From: Stramenopiles sp. TOSAG23-2
Taxonomy: Eukaryota; Sar
DNA: 16,018 bases
Assembly: GCA_900128395.1 (NCBI GenBank)
Contig: LT649688.1
Span: 1-16,018, forward strand
Reading direction: 5' to 3'
Positions within the stretch are counted from its first letter, which is position 1. Each line of letters begins with the position of its first letter. Positions 8,036-15,679 of the stretch are shown here, in pieces. The position numbers and the translations under genes were made by a program. Under the pieces are notes generated by a model. The model was not told where the DNA came from and made no database searches. It saw nothing but the letters and a program-made list of their open reading frames with translations.

Positions 8036-8058
8036 TTTACTCATGATAATTCCTACTC
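8036..8058 (-). repeat. dispersed repeat A core, third copy at the 3' end of the LRR gene
   Basis: The minus-strand sequence of these 23 bases is identical to 9127-9149 and differs by one base from 14918-14940. It overlaps the LRR stop codon (8053-8055) and the bases after it. This ties the dispersed repeats to the 3' end of this gene family. Confidence 0.75.
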
Positions 8059-8652
8059 TCCATCGTCCTCATCGCTATCATCGTCCTCATCGCTATCATC
8101 ATCATCATCATCTTCTCTATCATCTTCGTCATCCTCATTGTTCTTATCAATCTCATCGCCTTCTTCATCTTTATCCTCTTCGTCATCGTTTTTTTTATTA
8201 TTATCATCTTGTTGAATATCGTGTTCTATATCCATATTTTCTGTTTGTTGATACCCGTTTGATCCATCTCTTTTATATTGTTCTATAGCTTTTAATTGTG
8301 ATATCATATTATCACTAAGTTGATTATTACGTAGGTCCAAGTGATGTAATGTATTATTTGTTTTTAATCCATCAATAATACTTTGTATTCCACTATCATC
8401 AGTGATATTATTACCACGTAGGGTCAATTTCGTTAATGTCTTGTTTGTTTTTAATCCTTCACCAATACTTTGTACGTCAGTAATATTATTATTATCTAGG
8501 TACAATGCCTCTAATGTATTGTTTGTTTTTAATCCTTCACCAATACTTTGTACGTCAGTAATATTATTATTATCTAGATCCAATTTCGTCGTGTCTGAAA
8601 AAATAACTGAGACAATAATATAATATCTGATTCTTCTGAATCCATAATACAC
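8053..8652 (-). CDS. leucine-rich-repeat protein with long acidic tail, probably one exon of a gene or a fragment
   Basis: The 199-codon frame encodes four ribonuclease-inhibitor-like LRRs of the form LxLxxNNITD...I..GLKTN: residues about 24-49, 50-75, 76-104 and 105-120. A Gln/Asn linker follows, then an Asp/Glu-rich tail (about 137-199) encoded by GAT/GAC repeats. Repeats 1 and 2 are almost identical in DNA. The first 19 residues do not look like LRR sequence. TTATTTTTTCAG on the minus strand ends at 8595 and is a good 3' splice site, so the real exon may begin at 8594 and the first exon may be missing or further upstream. A short frame MKDKLIPIPERPVK starts at 8703 on the same strand, but its stop prevents simple joining. 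Protein interaction is the usual LRR role; the partner is unknown. It lies inside a repeat-bounded locus, and it could be a pseudogene fragment. Confidence 0.55.
   Translation of the reverse strand: MYYGFRRIRYYIIVSVIFSDTTKLDLDNNNITDVQSIGEGLKTNNTLEALYLDNNNITDVQSIGEGLKTNKTLTKLTLRGNNITDDSGIQSIIDGLKTNNTLHHLDLRNNQLSDNMISQLKAIEQYKRDGSNGYQQTENMDIEHDIQQDDNNKKNDDEEDKDEEGDEIDKNNEDDEDDREDDDDDDSDEDDDSDEDDGE
8441..8577 (-). repeat. 78-bp tandem duplication inside the LRR frame
   Basis: The 59 bases at 8441-8499 recur exactly at 8519-8577, a period of 78 bp, which equals one 26-residue LRR. Exact DNA identity indicates a recent duplication or gene conversion that added one LRR in frame. Confidence 0.9.
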
Positions 8653-9077
8653 GTATAATTATTTCACAGGTCTTTCTGGAATGGGTATCAATTTATCTTT
8701 CATAGTAATGTAAAGGAGCAGTTTCTTTTTTGCGAGTATAACGCTCTACACACACAAAATTTTAAAATTTACTAATAATATAAATATAAGAGAATTTTTT
8801 ATATCTATTGCACTAAACTGAAAGATGGACAATGAATCGTAACATTGCGATAGAGTTCATTGTAATCCACAGAGTGTGCCAATATTTTTTTAAAGATAAT
8901 AAAAACATTGGTGGAGGTAAATATATGCAATTAACACATTATATGCATCAATTGAAAACCGTGTGTTGTTCAAAGGTGTGTGATACATCTCGTACTAGTA
9001 CCGTGGTAGAGTGTCACTGATCCTTCTTGCATATACAGTTTAAAGGTATTAAAAAAAAATATAGATTACGAGAATAT

Positions 9078-9149
9078 CAACACACTAGTGTGAGATAGAT
9101 TATTTCAGTTATTGTATTCTTTTGAAGAGTAGGAATTATCATGAGTAAA
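9078..9149 (+). repeat. dispersed repeat A, copy 1
   Basis: These 72 bases match 14868-14940 with about three substitutions and one single-base indel. The copy opens with CAA followed by the perfect palindrome CACACTAGTGTG. Its last 23 bases equal the minus-strand sequence at 8036-8058 spanning the LRR stop codon. It carries no long open frame. It may be a truncated mobile element or a duplicated gene end. Confidence 0.85.
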
Positions 9150-9184
9150 TTTAAAACAATAAATTATGCGTAAATTAATTATAT

Positions 9185-9230
9185 TAAAAAATTCTCTTAA
9201 TTTATAAGTTAAAGATTTTATTTACTCATA
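9185..9230 (+). repeat. dispersed repeat B, copy 2
   Basis: Near-identical direct copy of 7920-7965. It lies just downstream of repeat A copy 1. Their facing ends read ATGAGTAAA (9141-9149) and TTTACTCAT (9221-9229), an inverted pair enclosing about 70 bp. Confidence 0.8.
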
Positions 9231-9390
9231 CTGTTATATTCGATATATATATTATATGTGTATAATTACCAGAAATAATAATTAAATGAAAGATATATTT
9301 TTTATTTTATCTTCCAAATTATATGATAGTATAAGTTATTATCCTGGAAGATTTACTTTCGTACATTATCAATCACGAAATTATATTTGC

Positions 9391-9401
9391 ACGAACTTCG
9401 T
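9391..9401 (-). promoter_or_regulatory. palindrome ACGAACTTCGT in the Bms1 3' flank
   Basis: This lies 43 bases downstream of the Bms1 stop codon and repeats the core of the palindrome at 4821-4833. Because it is an odd palindrome, both strands read ACGAA-N-TTCGT. Function in 3'-end formation is inferred only. Confidence 0.35.
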
Positions 9402-9443
9402 ATCATAGTCATATAAATATCATACTTCTCTGTATATATATTT

Positions 9444-12400
9444 TCAACTCTGAAACTTCGCTTTTTTATTTCTCTCCGCACCTTCCAATGCCATCTTCTT
9501 CTTTTTCTTTTCTTTCTCAATTACAGCGAATTGTGCAGCAATACGTTCTCTTTCCTTTTGCTTACGTTCATTTCTATTCTTTTCAATTAATTTTCTCTTC
9601 TTTGTCTTCACATTACGAACGGTACGTAATTGTTGCATCATGGTATACATTTTACGTTCTTTTGGCTCCATAATAACGGCAGTTGCTTTAGACAATTCGC
9701 TCGTTTTATTGTTTTTACGTTTCTTTTTATTGACTTTTGGTTTAGTTTTATATGGCAATGCTCGTTCTAATTTTTTTGGTATTCTCAATGGATTAAATTT
9801 ACGCGTTTCTCGTACAATTGGTTTATACAACGAATCTTTATTAATTGGTGCTTTTAATTTTAAATCATGTCTTAATTTACCAATTGTTCGCATACCTTGC
9901 CATTCTTCTCCTGGTGCAACTAATCGTGATAAAACAGGGTTATAAAATTTTTTGATTTCAACTTGAGTCCAAGAACGTAAAAAGATAATATCACTTAATA
10001 AAACTTTATCTTCAAATGTAGCACGAAATGTTCCAGTACCACCACGAGTTGCTTTTTTTATTTGTCCTCGAATACCACTTACTGTTTTAATAGATGCACC
10101 GATAAACTTTGCAACTTCCAATTCGCTATTAAACATTCCACGAACAAAACATGTATTTTTCATAACTTTATGTGGTGTACCGACTAATTTTAATTTTTTC
10201 ACAATTTTAAATGAATGATCCAATTCAAGGACAACACCCGTCGCGGCAACACGAAATCCTTTTTCATCCAAACCAAGCGATTGGAATGCCAATACACCAG
10301 TATTTGGTGGTATATTTGGTGCATAAAAATTTGCCAAACAATGCATATGTTCCGGTGTATATTTTAACATTCGATGACGTCCATTAACATCTTCTGTTGC
10401 ATATATTGGTATGGATTGGAATCTACGCCATCCAGCAGAAAAAATTAATGGATCATTTGATTTTAACAAACGCTTGTACCATCGATGTTTTTTTATTCGC
10501 ATACGAGTAAATCCTTTTGATACCTCATGTGGTAATAAACCACCAACTAAAACAGGAATTTCTGGTTGAAAATTTGTTACAAATTCAGCTGGTAAACCAT
10601 TTAATTCTATACGTACATATCGACCAGCTGATATGCCTGTATGTTTTATATCTGAATTTTTAGTAAATTCCGTTTTACTTAATCGTTCCAATGCTGCTTT
10701 TTCTTCCATTTCCTTTGTTTTCTCCGGATCTTCTTCTTCATCATCATCAGATGAATCATTACCTTCATGTTTACCATGTTTTCCACCCGATGGTGGGGCA
10801 GATAAACGGTTACTTTTGGCACCATTACGATTATTATTGTTCCTATCATCATCACTATTACCAGAATCAGATGAATTATCATCAGAATCCGAATCGTCTG
10901 AATCATCATCATCATTCGAACTATCATCATCGCTTAATTTCTTATTACTTTTTACTTGACCATCATTCGCAAAAATTTCACCAGTTTCTAAATCTTCAAA
11001 ACCTTCATCATCATCACTACCACTATCACTATCGCTATCTTTATTTTGTTTACTAGATGATGAAGAATCTTTCCATTCTCCAGTAACAAAACGATTTCGT
11101 ATGCTTTCCTTTACATTTAATGAATTCCAATCCTTTACACCACTTTTATGTTCTATTGATCCAGATGATGAGAATTTCGAACAGTCATCCATATTAATAC
11201 TTTTTCCAACTTTTGTTAAATTATTCATGGTAGTATTATTGTTATTTTCTCCCACGTTATCGTCACCACTGTTTGGATTACTTTTACCATTACTATTGTC
11301 TTTTCGTATTGTGAAAAAATCATCATCACTGCTATCACTATCCCCATCATCACTTGAGGAACCACTATTATTATTATTATTATTATCTCCATATATTAAA
11401 TCCATAAAATCTAGATTATTTTTTTCACGATCAGCATATGCACGGGCAGCACGATTATCTAGATCATTTTTCCATTTCGAATTACTACTTCCACCAATTT
11501 CATCATCGTCATCAACCTCGCTACCACTACTCTTACTACTATCACTACCAGTATTATTCTTTTTCAAATCAGCAGCTGTTAATGGTTTACTATTTGCAAA
11601 TAATGGCATAGCCGCTTCATCTAATTGTTCCAATCCAACAGAATCATCTTCATGAACATTTTGTAATGTTTTTACTAAACCAACACCTTCTGCCGTCTCA
11701 TCTGTTTTACTATCATCAATACGTATATACATCGCATCTTTATCCAGCAATATATTACCTACATTTGACATTGGTGCATATAATAATGTCTCTTTTGCAT
11801 TTAATGCTCTTCGCATTGGTTTTACTTTCGTACTGCCACTACTACTTTCACCATTATTATCTTTTCCAAAATTTAATGCCTCCGTTTCCGCTGCTTTTTT
11901 CGCTTCTTGTAATGCTTTAAATTGTGGTGATGGACATGGATCATCCATTGCACTTATATCGTTAATGAAAAAATCACCAACACCTGCTATATGAACTTTT
12001 GCACCAATTTTTAAATTTGTCCCACGTGAATATCCATATAATAAAACATTACGATCACACGTTGGATCCTCATGAACTTCACTTGGTGATGTAATATCTT
12101 CATACCTATCCGCTATTAAATATGGATGTGTATTACGCCATATTAATGGACGAAATTTTAAACGTGATATGAACAATGTTATGTTATGAATTTCTGTTTT
12201 TGGATATTTACCATTGATAATACCAGATAAATAAAATAACTTTGCACCTTGATAAATATCCGTCCAAAACCGTGATTTTAATCGTTTCTTCGTTTTTCGT
12301 AAACGTTTTCCATCTTTAAAAGAATCTAAATGTGTTAAAACTCCCAATACCTTTGGAAAACCATGTACTTGTAAAATATTTAAAAACTCAAACGTTTCCA

Positions 12401-12878
12401 TTTGAAAGCCAACACTGGCATCAATCATTAATAAAACTAAATCTGTTACTTTTGCTAAATCGATCATTGAATTTAAATCATTTGGGCATTCAAAAAATGT
12501 TACACGTCTAATTTTACTTGTAACTACCGTAATTGGTCCGTTAATTTCAGAAAGAGTATGTTTTGTATATTTTTTAACAAGTGAACGCAATAAAGTCGAT
12601 TTACCAACACCTTTTGGTCCAACAATTGTTACAACAACTGGTGGTGGGTCAAACTCTGGTGTTTTATCCACTTGTGAAATAACTTCTTTTTTATGTTCAC
12701 GATCTAAATTACGTTGCACCGCACGTGCTGCTTTAACCCTTGATTTTACAGTAAAAGCTCTTGGATTTTGACCTTTTTCATGTACACCACGTTTTTTTTT
12801 ATCTCTTAATTTTTTCCTATCCGCTTTTGGACCTGACCTAGATGGTCTATGTAATAAATTTGTTTGTAAATCTGACAT
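9444..12878 (-). CDS. BMS1: ribosome biogenesis GTPase Bms1
   Basis: Nucleolar GTPase of the U3/SSU processome that, in yeast and human, partners with Rcl1 in early 40S maturation. The chosen start gives 1144 residues beginning MSDLQTN; the frame is open nine codons further upstream (12905), but that extension (MTYIYYKIS) lacks coding character. A basic N-terminus is followed by the P-loop GPKGVGKST (87-95), ECPND in the family's usual G3 position, and G4-like THLD. An AARP2CN domain lies near 232-318 (ending [13 protein letters not shown]), then a long Asp/Ser/Asn-rich acidic region (about 320-735) containing an island RAARAYADR...FMDLIYGD near 472. The C-terminal RIBIOP_C domain (about 745-1020) has [48 protein letters not shown] and FRATFEDK. 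The end is a Lys/Arg-rich coiled coil. Length matches yeast Bms1 (about 1180). It is intronless and divergent from PPase. Confidence 0.97.
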   Translation of the reverse strand: MSDLQTNLLHRPSRSGPKADRKKLRDKKKRGVHEKGQNPRAFTVKSRVKAARAVQRNLDREHKKEVISQVDKTPEFDPPPVVVTIVGPKGVGKSTLLRSLVKKYTKHTLSEINGPITVVTSKIRRVTFFECPNDLNSMIDLAKVTDLVLLMIDASVGFQMETFEFLNILQVHGFPKVLGVLTHLDSFKDGKRLRKTKKRLKSRFWTDIYQGAKLFYLSGIINGKYPKTEIHNITLFISRLKFRPLIWRNTHPYLIADRYEDITSPSEVHEDPTCDRNVLLYGYSRGTNLKIGAKVHIAGVGDFFINDISAMDDPCPSPQFKALQEAKKAAETEALNFGKDNNGESSSGSTKVKPMRRALNAKETLLYAPMSNVGNILLDKDAMYIRIDDSKTDETAEGVGLVKTLQNVHEDDSVGLEQLDEAAMPLFANSKPLTAADLKKNNTGSDSSKSSGSEVDDDDEIGGSSNSKWKNDLDNRAARAYADREKNNLDFMDLIYGDNNNNNNSGSSSDDGDSDSSDDDFFTIRKDNSNGKSNPNSGDDNVGENNNNTTMNNLTKVGKSINMDDCSKFSSSGSIEHKSGVKDWNSLNVKESIRNRFVTGEWKDSSSSSKQNKDSDSDSGSDDDEGFEDLETGEIFANDGQVKSNKKLSDDDSSNDDDDSDDSDSDDNSSDSGNSDDDRNNNNRNGAKSNRLSAPPSGGKHGKHEGNDSSDDDEEEDPEKTKEMEEKAALERLSKTEFTKNSDIKHTGISAGRYVRIELNGLPAEFVTNFQPEIPVLVGGLLPHEVSKGFTRMRIKKHRWYKRLLKSNDPLIFSAGWRRFQSIPIYATEDVNGRHRMLKYTPEHMHCLANFYAPNIPPNTGVLAFQSLGLDEKGFRVAATGVVLELDHSFKIVKKLKLVGTPHKVMKNTCFVRGMFNSELEVAKFIGASIKTVSGIRGQIKKATRGGTGTFRATFEDKVLLSDIIFLRSWTQVEIKKFYNPVLSRLVAPGEEWQGMRTIGKLRHDLKLKAPINKDSLYKPIVRETRKFNPLRIPKKLERALPYKTKPKVNKKKRKNNKTSELSKATAVIMEPKERKMYTMMQQLRTVRNVKTKKRKLIEKNRNERKQKERERIAAQFAVIEKEKKKKKMALEGAERNKKAKFQS

Positions 12879-13813
12879 TGATATTTTATAGTATATATAC
12901 GTCAATTAACTTTTTTATTTCACTTGTTATATATTACTTTTTCTAATAATAATTAATATTGATAAAAAAAAAAAGGAAAGGGGAGAATATACAACTATAT
13001 CAATCACATATGTCTGTTTCAATATATATTATTTCTTTTTTTTGGATATCTTTCTGTAATCCTTCATGGATAAATTATATTATATTATTGGGAGTTTATT
13101 TTCTTTCATGTAATTTGTGGTAAAATGAAAAATGAATGGAGCGAAGACGTTTGAGGAAGATTAGCTGGTTAGCATTGAATAGCATTGGAAGGGGGGAATC
13201 CGGATGTTTAAGGTGTAATTCAAGTAGAAAACGGAAAACCTGCAAAATGAGGAGTCGTCTCATATTATATATTGGATTTTCATGCTATAAATGATGTATG
13301 TTATGTCCTCCTTAAATGAACTTATCAAGTACAACATGTTGATATACTTTATTAATGTTTCCTATGAGTAAAATGCATATTTATATTTATTACTTTTGCG
13401 TAAATATCTTAAACTTAGCTGCTTGCTTGACAGAGCTTTTGGCAGATTAGAAATCTAAAGTCGTCTAGTCTTACTTCGTTTGTGGCACGTTTTTTGTTGT
13501 TTTTGTTGCGCGAGAAAACCAGAGAGAACGCGAAAATTACACTAATCGATTTAAGGCAAATTTTCTTACAATTACAACCACACTTAGCCCTTATTGCAAC
13601 TATTTACGACGATCGATATAAACTAGATATATATGACGACTCTATTGACCGAACGAAAGAAGGAAGAATATATATAGTTAGTTAGTTATATATATACAGA
13701 TATTTTTTGTATTTATTTATTTATATATATATGTATGTATGTATGTATGAATTATTCTACATCTATCCAAGTGAATATAACCTATTGAAAATACATAAAT
13801 ATAATATCTCAAA
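12879..13813. other. divergent intergenic region between Bms1 and PPase
   Basis: This 935-bp region should hold both promoters. It contains an A run at 12965-12974, a somewhat GC-richer patch at about 13120-13260, and simple repeats before the PPase start (13676-13750). A 67-codon plus-strand open frame (13482-13685) ends just before those repeats; it has no recognisable similarity and is probably not a gene. No RNA gene was recognised. Confidence 0.55.
13676..13750 (+). repeat. compound microsatellite in the PPase 5' flank
   Basis: Consecutive TTAG, TA, TTTA and GTAT runs occupy this stretch, ending about 65 bases before the PPase ATG. They are simple repeats in the presumed 5' UTR or core promoter. 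Confidence 0.8.
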
Positions 13814-14656
13814 ATGTTACGGCAAGTAAATAATACATTCAATTGTAAACATGCAAGAATGATCAAGAACAATTTATCATTAAAAAAAAAGAACAATATG
13901 AGTACTTTTTTTTCAACATTACAACCAAAAGATATTAAAATTATTACAAACGGTGAATTAGGCACGACAAATTTTTCATTAAATTTTACAAATAGAAACA
14001 ATGGTGAAAAAATCTCACCATGGCATGATGTAGCATTAGTGTCCGATATGGTAGATAGTAGTAATACAAAGTATTTCAATTTTGTCAATGAAATTCCAAG
14101 ATATACAAAACCAAAGATGGAAATTGCAACTGATGTAGAATTAAACCCAATTGTACAAGATGTAAAAAAAGGTAAATTAAGAGACTATCATGGACCGTTG
14201 TATTGGAATTATGGTTGTTTGCCACAAACATGGGAAGATCCAAATGTTGCTAATGCAGAAGTTGAAAATTACATGGGAGATAATGATCCATTAGACGTAG
14301 TTGAAATTGGATCGGAAACATTGGAAATGGGTGCTGTAGTGCCTGTAAAACCTTTAGGAATTTTAAGTATGATTGATAGTGGTGAGTTAGACTGGAAATT
14401 AATTGCAATTTGTGCAAATGATCCAATGGCAGAAAAATTAAATAATATCGATGATGTTGAAAAGCATTGTCCAGGCACAATTTCTGGTATTCGTGAATGG
14501 TTTCGTTGGTATAAAACACCAGATGGTAAACCAATCAATGCATTTGGACATGATGAAGTTGCAATGGATAAAGATTATGCACTTGAAATTATTGATGAGA
14601 CACATGTTTTTTGGAAAGAATTAGTAGAAAGAAATGGTGATGATTTATGGGTGTGA
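13814..14656 (+). CDS. soluble inorganic pyrophosphatase, family I, with basic N-terminal extension
   Basis: Hydrolyses pyrophosphate to two phosphates, pulling biosynthetic reactions forward; a Mg-dependent enzyme. The frame starts after an in-frame TAA (13802-13804) and gives 280 residues. Family I signatures: EIPRYTKPKMEI (93-104, like EIPRWT in yeast), the metal-binding DNDPLDV at 156-162 with D156, D158 and D161 as the expected aspartates, DWKLIAI, and EWFRWYKTPDGKP. This is the longer eukaryotic form, and no catalytic motif is visibly missing. The first 28 residues are rich in Lys, Arg and Asn with no acidic residue, as in mitochondrial presequences. Further in-frame Met codons at 13859 and 13898 (M16, M29) could start a cytosolic form. 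There is no hydrophobic signal peptide, so a complex-plastid bipartite signal is unlikely. AATAAA occurs at 14658 and 14678. Confidence 0.96.
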   Translation: MLRQVNNTFNCKHARMIKNNLSLKKKNNMSTFFSTLQPKDIKIITNGELGTTNFSLNFTNRNNGEKISPWHDVALVSDMVDSSNTKYFNFVNEIPRYTKPKMEIATDVELNPIVQDVKKGKLRDYHGPLYWNYGCLPQTWEDPNVANAEVENYMGDNDPLDVVEIGSETLEMGAVVPVKPLGILSMIDSGELDWKLIAICANDPMAEKLNNIDDVEKHCPGTISGIREWFRWYKTPDGKPINAFGHDEVAMDKDYALEIIDETHVFWKELVERNGDDLWV

Positions 14657-14712
14657 AAATAAAATTTTGTGGTGTGTAATAAAATCTACCGGGTGTACTT
14701 TCGTTTCGTATA

Positions 14713-14731
14713 ACATATAATATACTTCGTA
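14713..14731 (+). promoter_or_regulatory. 3'-flank motif ACATATAATATACTTCGTA
   Basis: The motif starts 57 bases after the PPase stop. It matches the motif at 7483-7499 apart from an extra TA, and that copy starts 59 bases after its own gene's stop. The match in both sequence and spacing suggests a 3'-UTR or processing element; this is inference. Confidence 0.4.
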
Positions 14732-14867
14732 ATCTTTTTCTTCGATAATACCATATGTTCGTAGAAACAATTTTAATTTTTACGACACCCCGTGTAGTCT
14801 TTTATTATTTTTAATATTTTTATTATTATACCAAAAACTTTTTTTATGGGTATCTATTATAATATAC

Positions 14868-14940
14868 CAACACATTAGTGTGAGATAGATTATTTCAATT
14901 ATTGTATTCTTTTGAAAGAGTAGGAATTATTATGAGTAAA
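14868..14940 (+). repeat. dispersed repeat A, copy 2
   Basis: About 95% identical to 9078-9149 by eye. Here the opening palindrome has one change (CACATTAGTGTG). Similarity ends abruptly after the ATGAGTAAA, and the repeat B sequence that follows copy 1 is absent, so copies differ in extent. Confidence 0.85.
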
Positions 14941-15057
14941 ATTAAAAAACAAATTATGGGTAAACTTAAATTACACATATATATACGTGTATTATATATA
15001 ATATATTATATTAATATTTAAAACGCTTCTTCATCCTTCATGTTTTTTCTTTTTTTT

Positions 15058-15252
15058 CTATGATAGTTCTCCATTTTTTTTTATATGACGACGACGGCCT
15101 TCTTTCTGCTTCAATTTATACTCCAACGCTTGTTTTATACGTAATTCCATGTACATATGTTTCTCATCCCCTTCTTTACATTTCAATTTATGGTCTGCTA
15201 AAACATGTAAACGTTGAGACGTACTCATGTATGGATTATGCTTGACTTGCAT
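15058..15252 (-). CDS. short coding-like segment, possible C-terminal part of a small membrane protein
   Basis: Minus-strand codons from the ATG at 15252 encode 64 residues beginning MQVKHNPYMSTSQRLH, then a charged helical part and a basic RRRHIKK end, closing with TAG. The frame stays open upstream and there reads a hydrophobic stretch (LLNFLYVSFVLFWSYV, about 15303-15256) that could be a membrane segment, so the true start or an upstream exon is uncertain. First-position purines are more frequent in this frame than in the opposing plus-strand frame, which favours coding. The gene would be convergent with PPase. I do not recognise the protein; a small mitochondrial membrane factor is one possibility. 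Confidence 0.45.
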   Translation of the reverse strand: MQVKHNPYMSTSQRLHVLADHKLKCKEGDEKHMYMELRIKQALEYKLKQKEGRRRHIKKNGELS

Positions 15253-15298
15253 CACATAGGACCAAAACAATACAAAACTAACATATAAAAAATTTAGC

Positions 15299-15679
15299 AA
15301 GCATGGATGCAATGCAAAAGATGAAATTCTATCAGAAAGATATGACAGTTGGGCAAATGGAATGTGCACAAAAAGGTCTGAAGTGCAGGAGTGGATGAGA
15401 GCAAGCGCTGATCGTTGTGATAGTTCCGATGTGAAACTCATAGGGACTATATATAGTGATGATAAATGCAGAACGATAAAATATGAAAAATTTATTCTCT
15501 CTTATTTTCCTGGACAATCAAACAAATGTTATGATCTATCAGAGAATATATCGACCATATGGACATGTCATATTTGGGGGGGAATCTCGCCTGCCATTAC
15601 TAGATATAAATTTGTGCCAATACTCCATTTATTAATTGTTCTCATCAGTACAATAATGTGTGTGTTTTTTCAACAATAA
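15299..15679 (+). CDS. coding-like segment: Cys-containing ectodomain with C-terminal membrane tail, 5' end missing
   Basis: The plus-strand frame is open from 15260 and looks coding from about 15299, just after TTTAG, a plausible 3' splice site; the first in-frame ATG is only at 15362. The encoded residues include six spaced cysteines (HGC, GMC, DRC, DKC, NKC, WTC), a pattern like SDDKC...NKCYDL, and a C-terminal hydrophobic segment (PILHLLIVLISTIMCVFF) that ends the protein, as in tail-anchored or GPI-anchored surface proteins. Purines dominate first codon positions, supporting this strand over the overlapping minus-strand frame. No signal peptide is present, so this is a terminal exon or a 5'-truncated pseudogene. 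Family unknown. Confidence 0.45.
   Translation, partial: KHGCNAKDEILSERYDSWANGMCTKRSEVQEWMRASADRCDSSDVKLIGTIYSDDKCRTIKYEKFILSYFPGQSNKCYDLSENISTIWTCHIWGGISPAITRYKFVPILHLLIVLISTIMCVFFQQ

Larger units (their letters stand above)
7918..8803. mobile_element. possible repeat-bounded element carrying the LRR gene
   Basis: The 18-mer TATAAAAAATTCTCTTAT at 7918-7935 recurs exactly, inverted, at 8786-8803, so the LRR gene (8053-8652) sits between terminal-inverted-repeat-like ends about 886 bp apart. A less perfect match, TTTCA(c/g)TTTAG, continues just outside both ends. No transposase is visible, so if mobile it would be non-autonomous. I see no clear target-site duplication. The extended left-end sequence recurs in direct orientation at 9185-9230. 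Alternative: repeated UTR or flank sequence of a duplicated gene family rather than a transposon. Confidence 0.35.
8653..9443. other. repeat-rich spacer between the LRR gene and Bms1
   Basis: This region holds the right inverted-repeat end (8786-8803), a 62-codon plus-strand open frame (8832-9020) of doubtful coding value, dispersed repeat A (9078-9149), dispersed repeat B copy 2 (9185-9230), and the Bms1 3' flank with an ACGAACTTCGT palindrome (9391-9401). No convincing gene is present. GTACTAGTAC near 8994 and CACACTAGTGTG at 9081-9092 are perfect palindromes. Confidence 0.55.
14657..15057. other. spacer after PPase with a dispersed repeat
   Basis: Holds two AATAAA elements just after the PPase stop, the CTTCGTA motif (14713-14731), dispersed repeat A copy 2 (14868-14940) and an AT-rich run (14975-15020). 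A 26-codon frame starting ATGAGTAAA inside the repeat (14932) is probably meaningless. No gene is seen. Confidence 0.6.

Noticed and set aside
8043-8288. His/Tyr-rich plus-strand frame opposite the LRR acidic tail
   Set aside because: It is the antisense shadow of GAT/GAA repeats encoding the Asp/Glu tail.
8832-9020. 62-codon plus-strand open frame
   Set aside because: No recognisable domain, in a repeat-rich spacer; composition is slightly less AT-rich than its surroundings but the evidence for a gene is insufficient. It may be part of a mobile-element remnant.
10633-11655. Ser/Leu-rich plus-strand frames opposite Bms1
   Set aside because: They are antisense shadows of the acidic Asp/Ser/Asn region of Bms1.
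12879-12905. Nine-residue upstream extension of Bms1 (MTYIYYKIS)
   Set aside because: AT-rich leader-like DNA; Bms1 proteins normally begin close to the basic N-terminal segment, so the ATG at 12878 is preferred.
13482-13685. 67-codon plus-strand open frame upstream of PPase
   Set aside because: Lies in the presumed promoter/5' leader, ends in simple repeats, and has no recognisable similarity.
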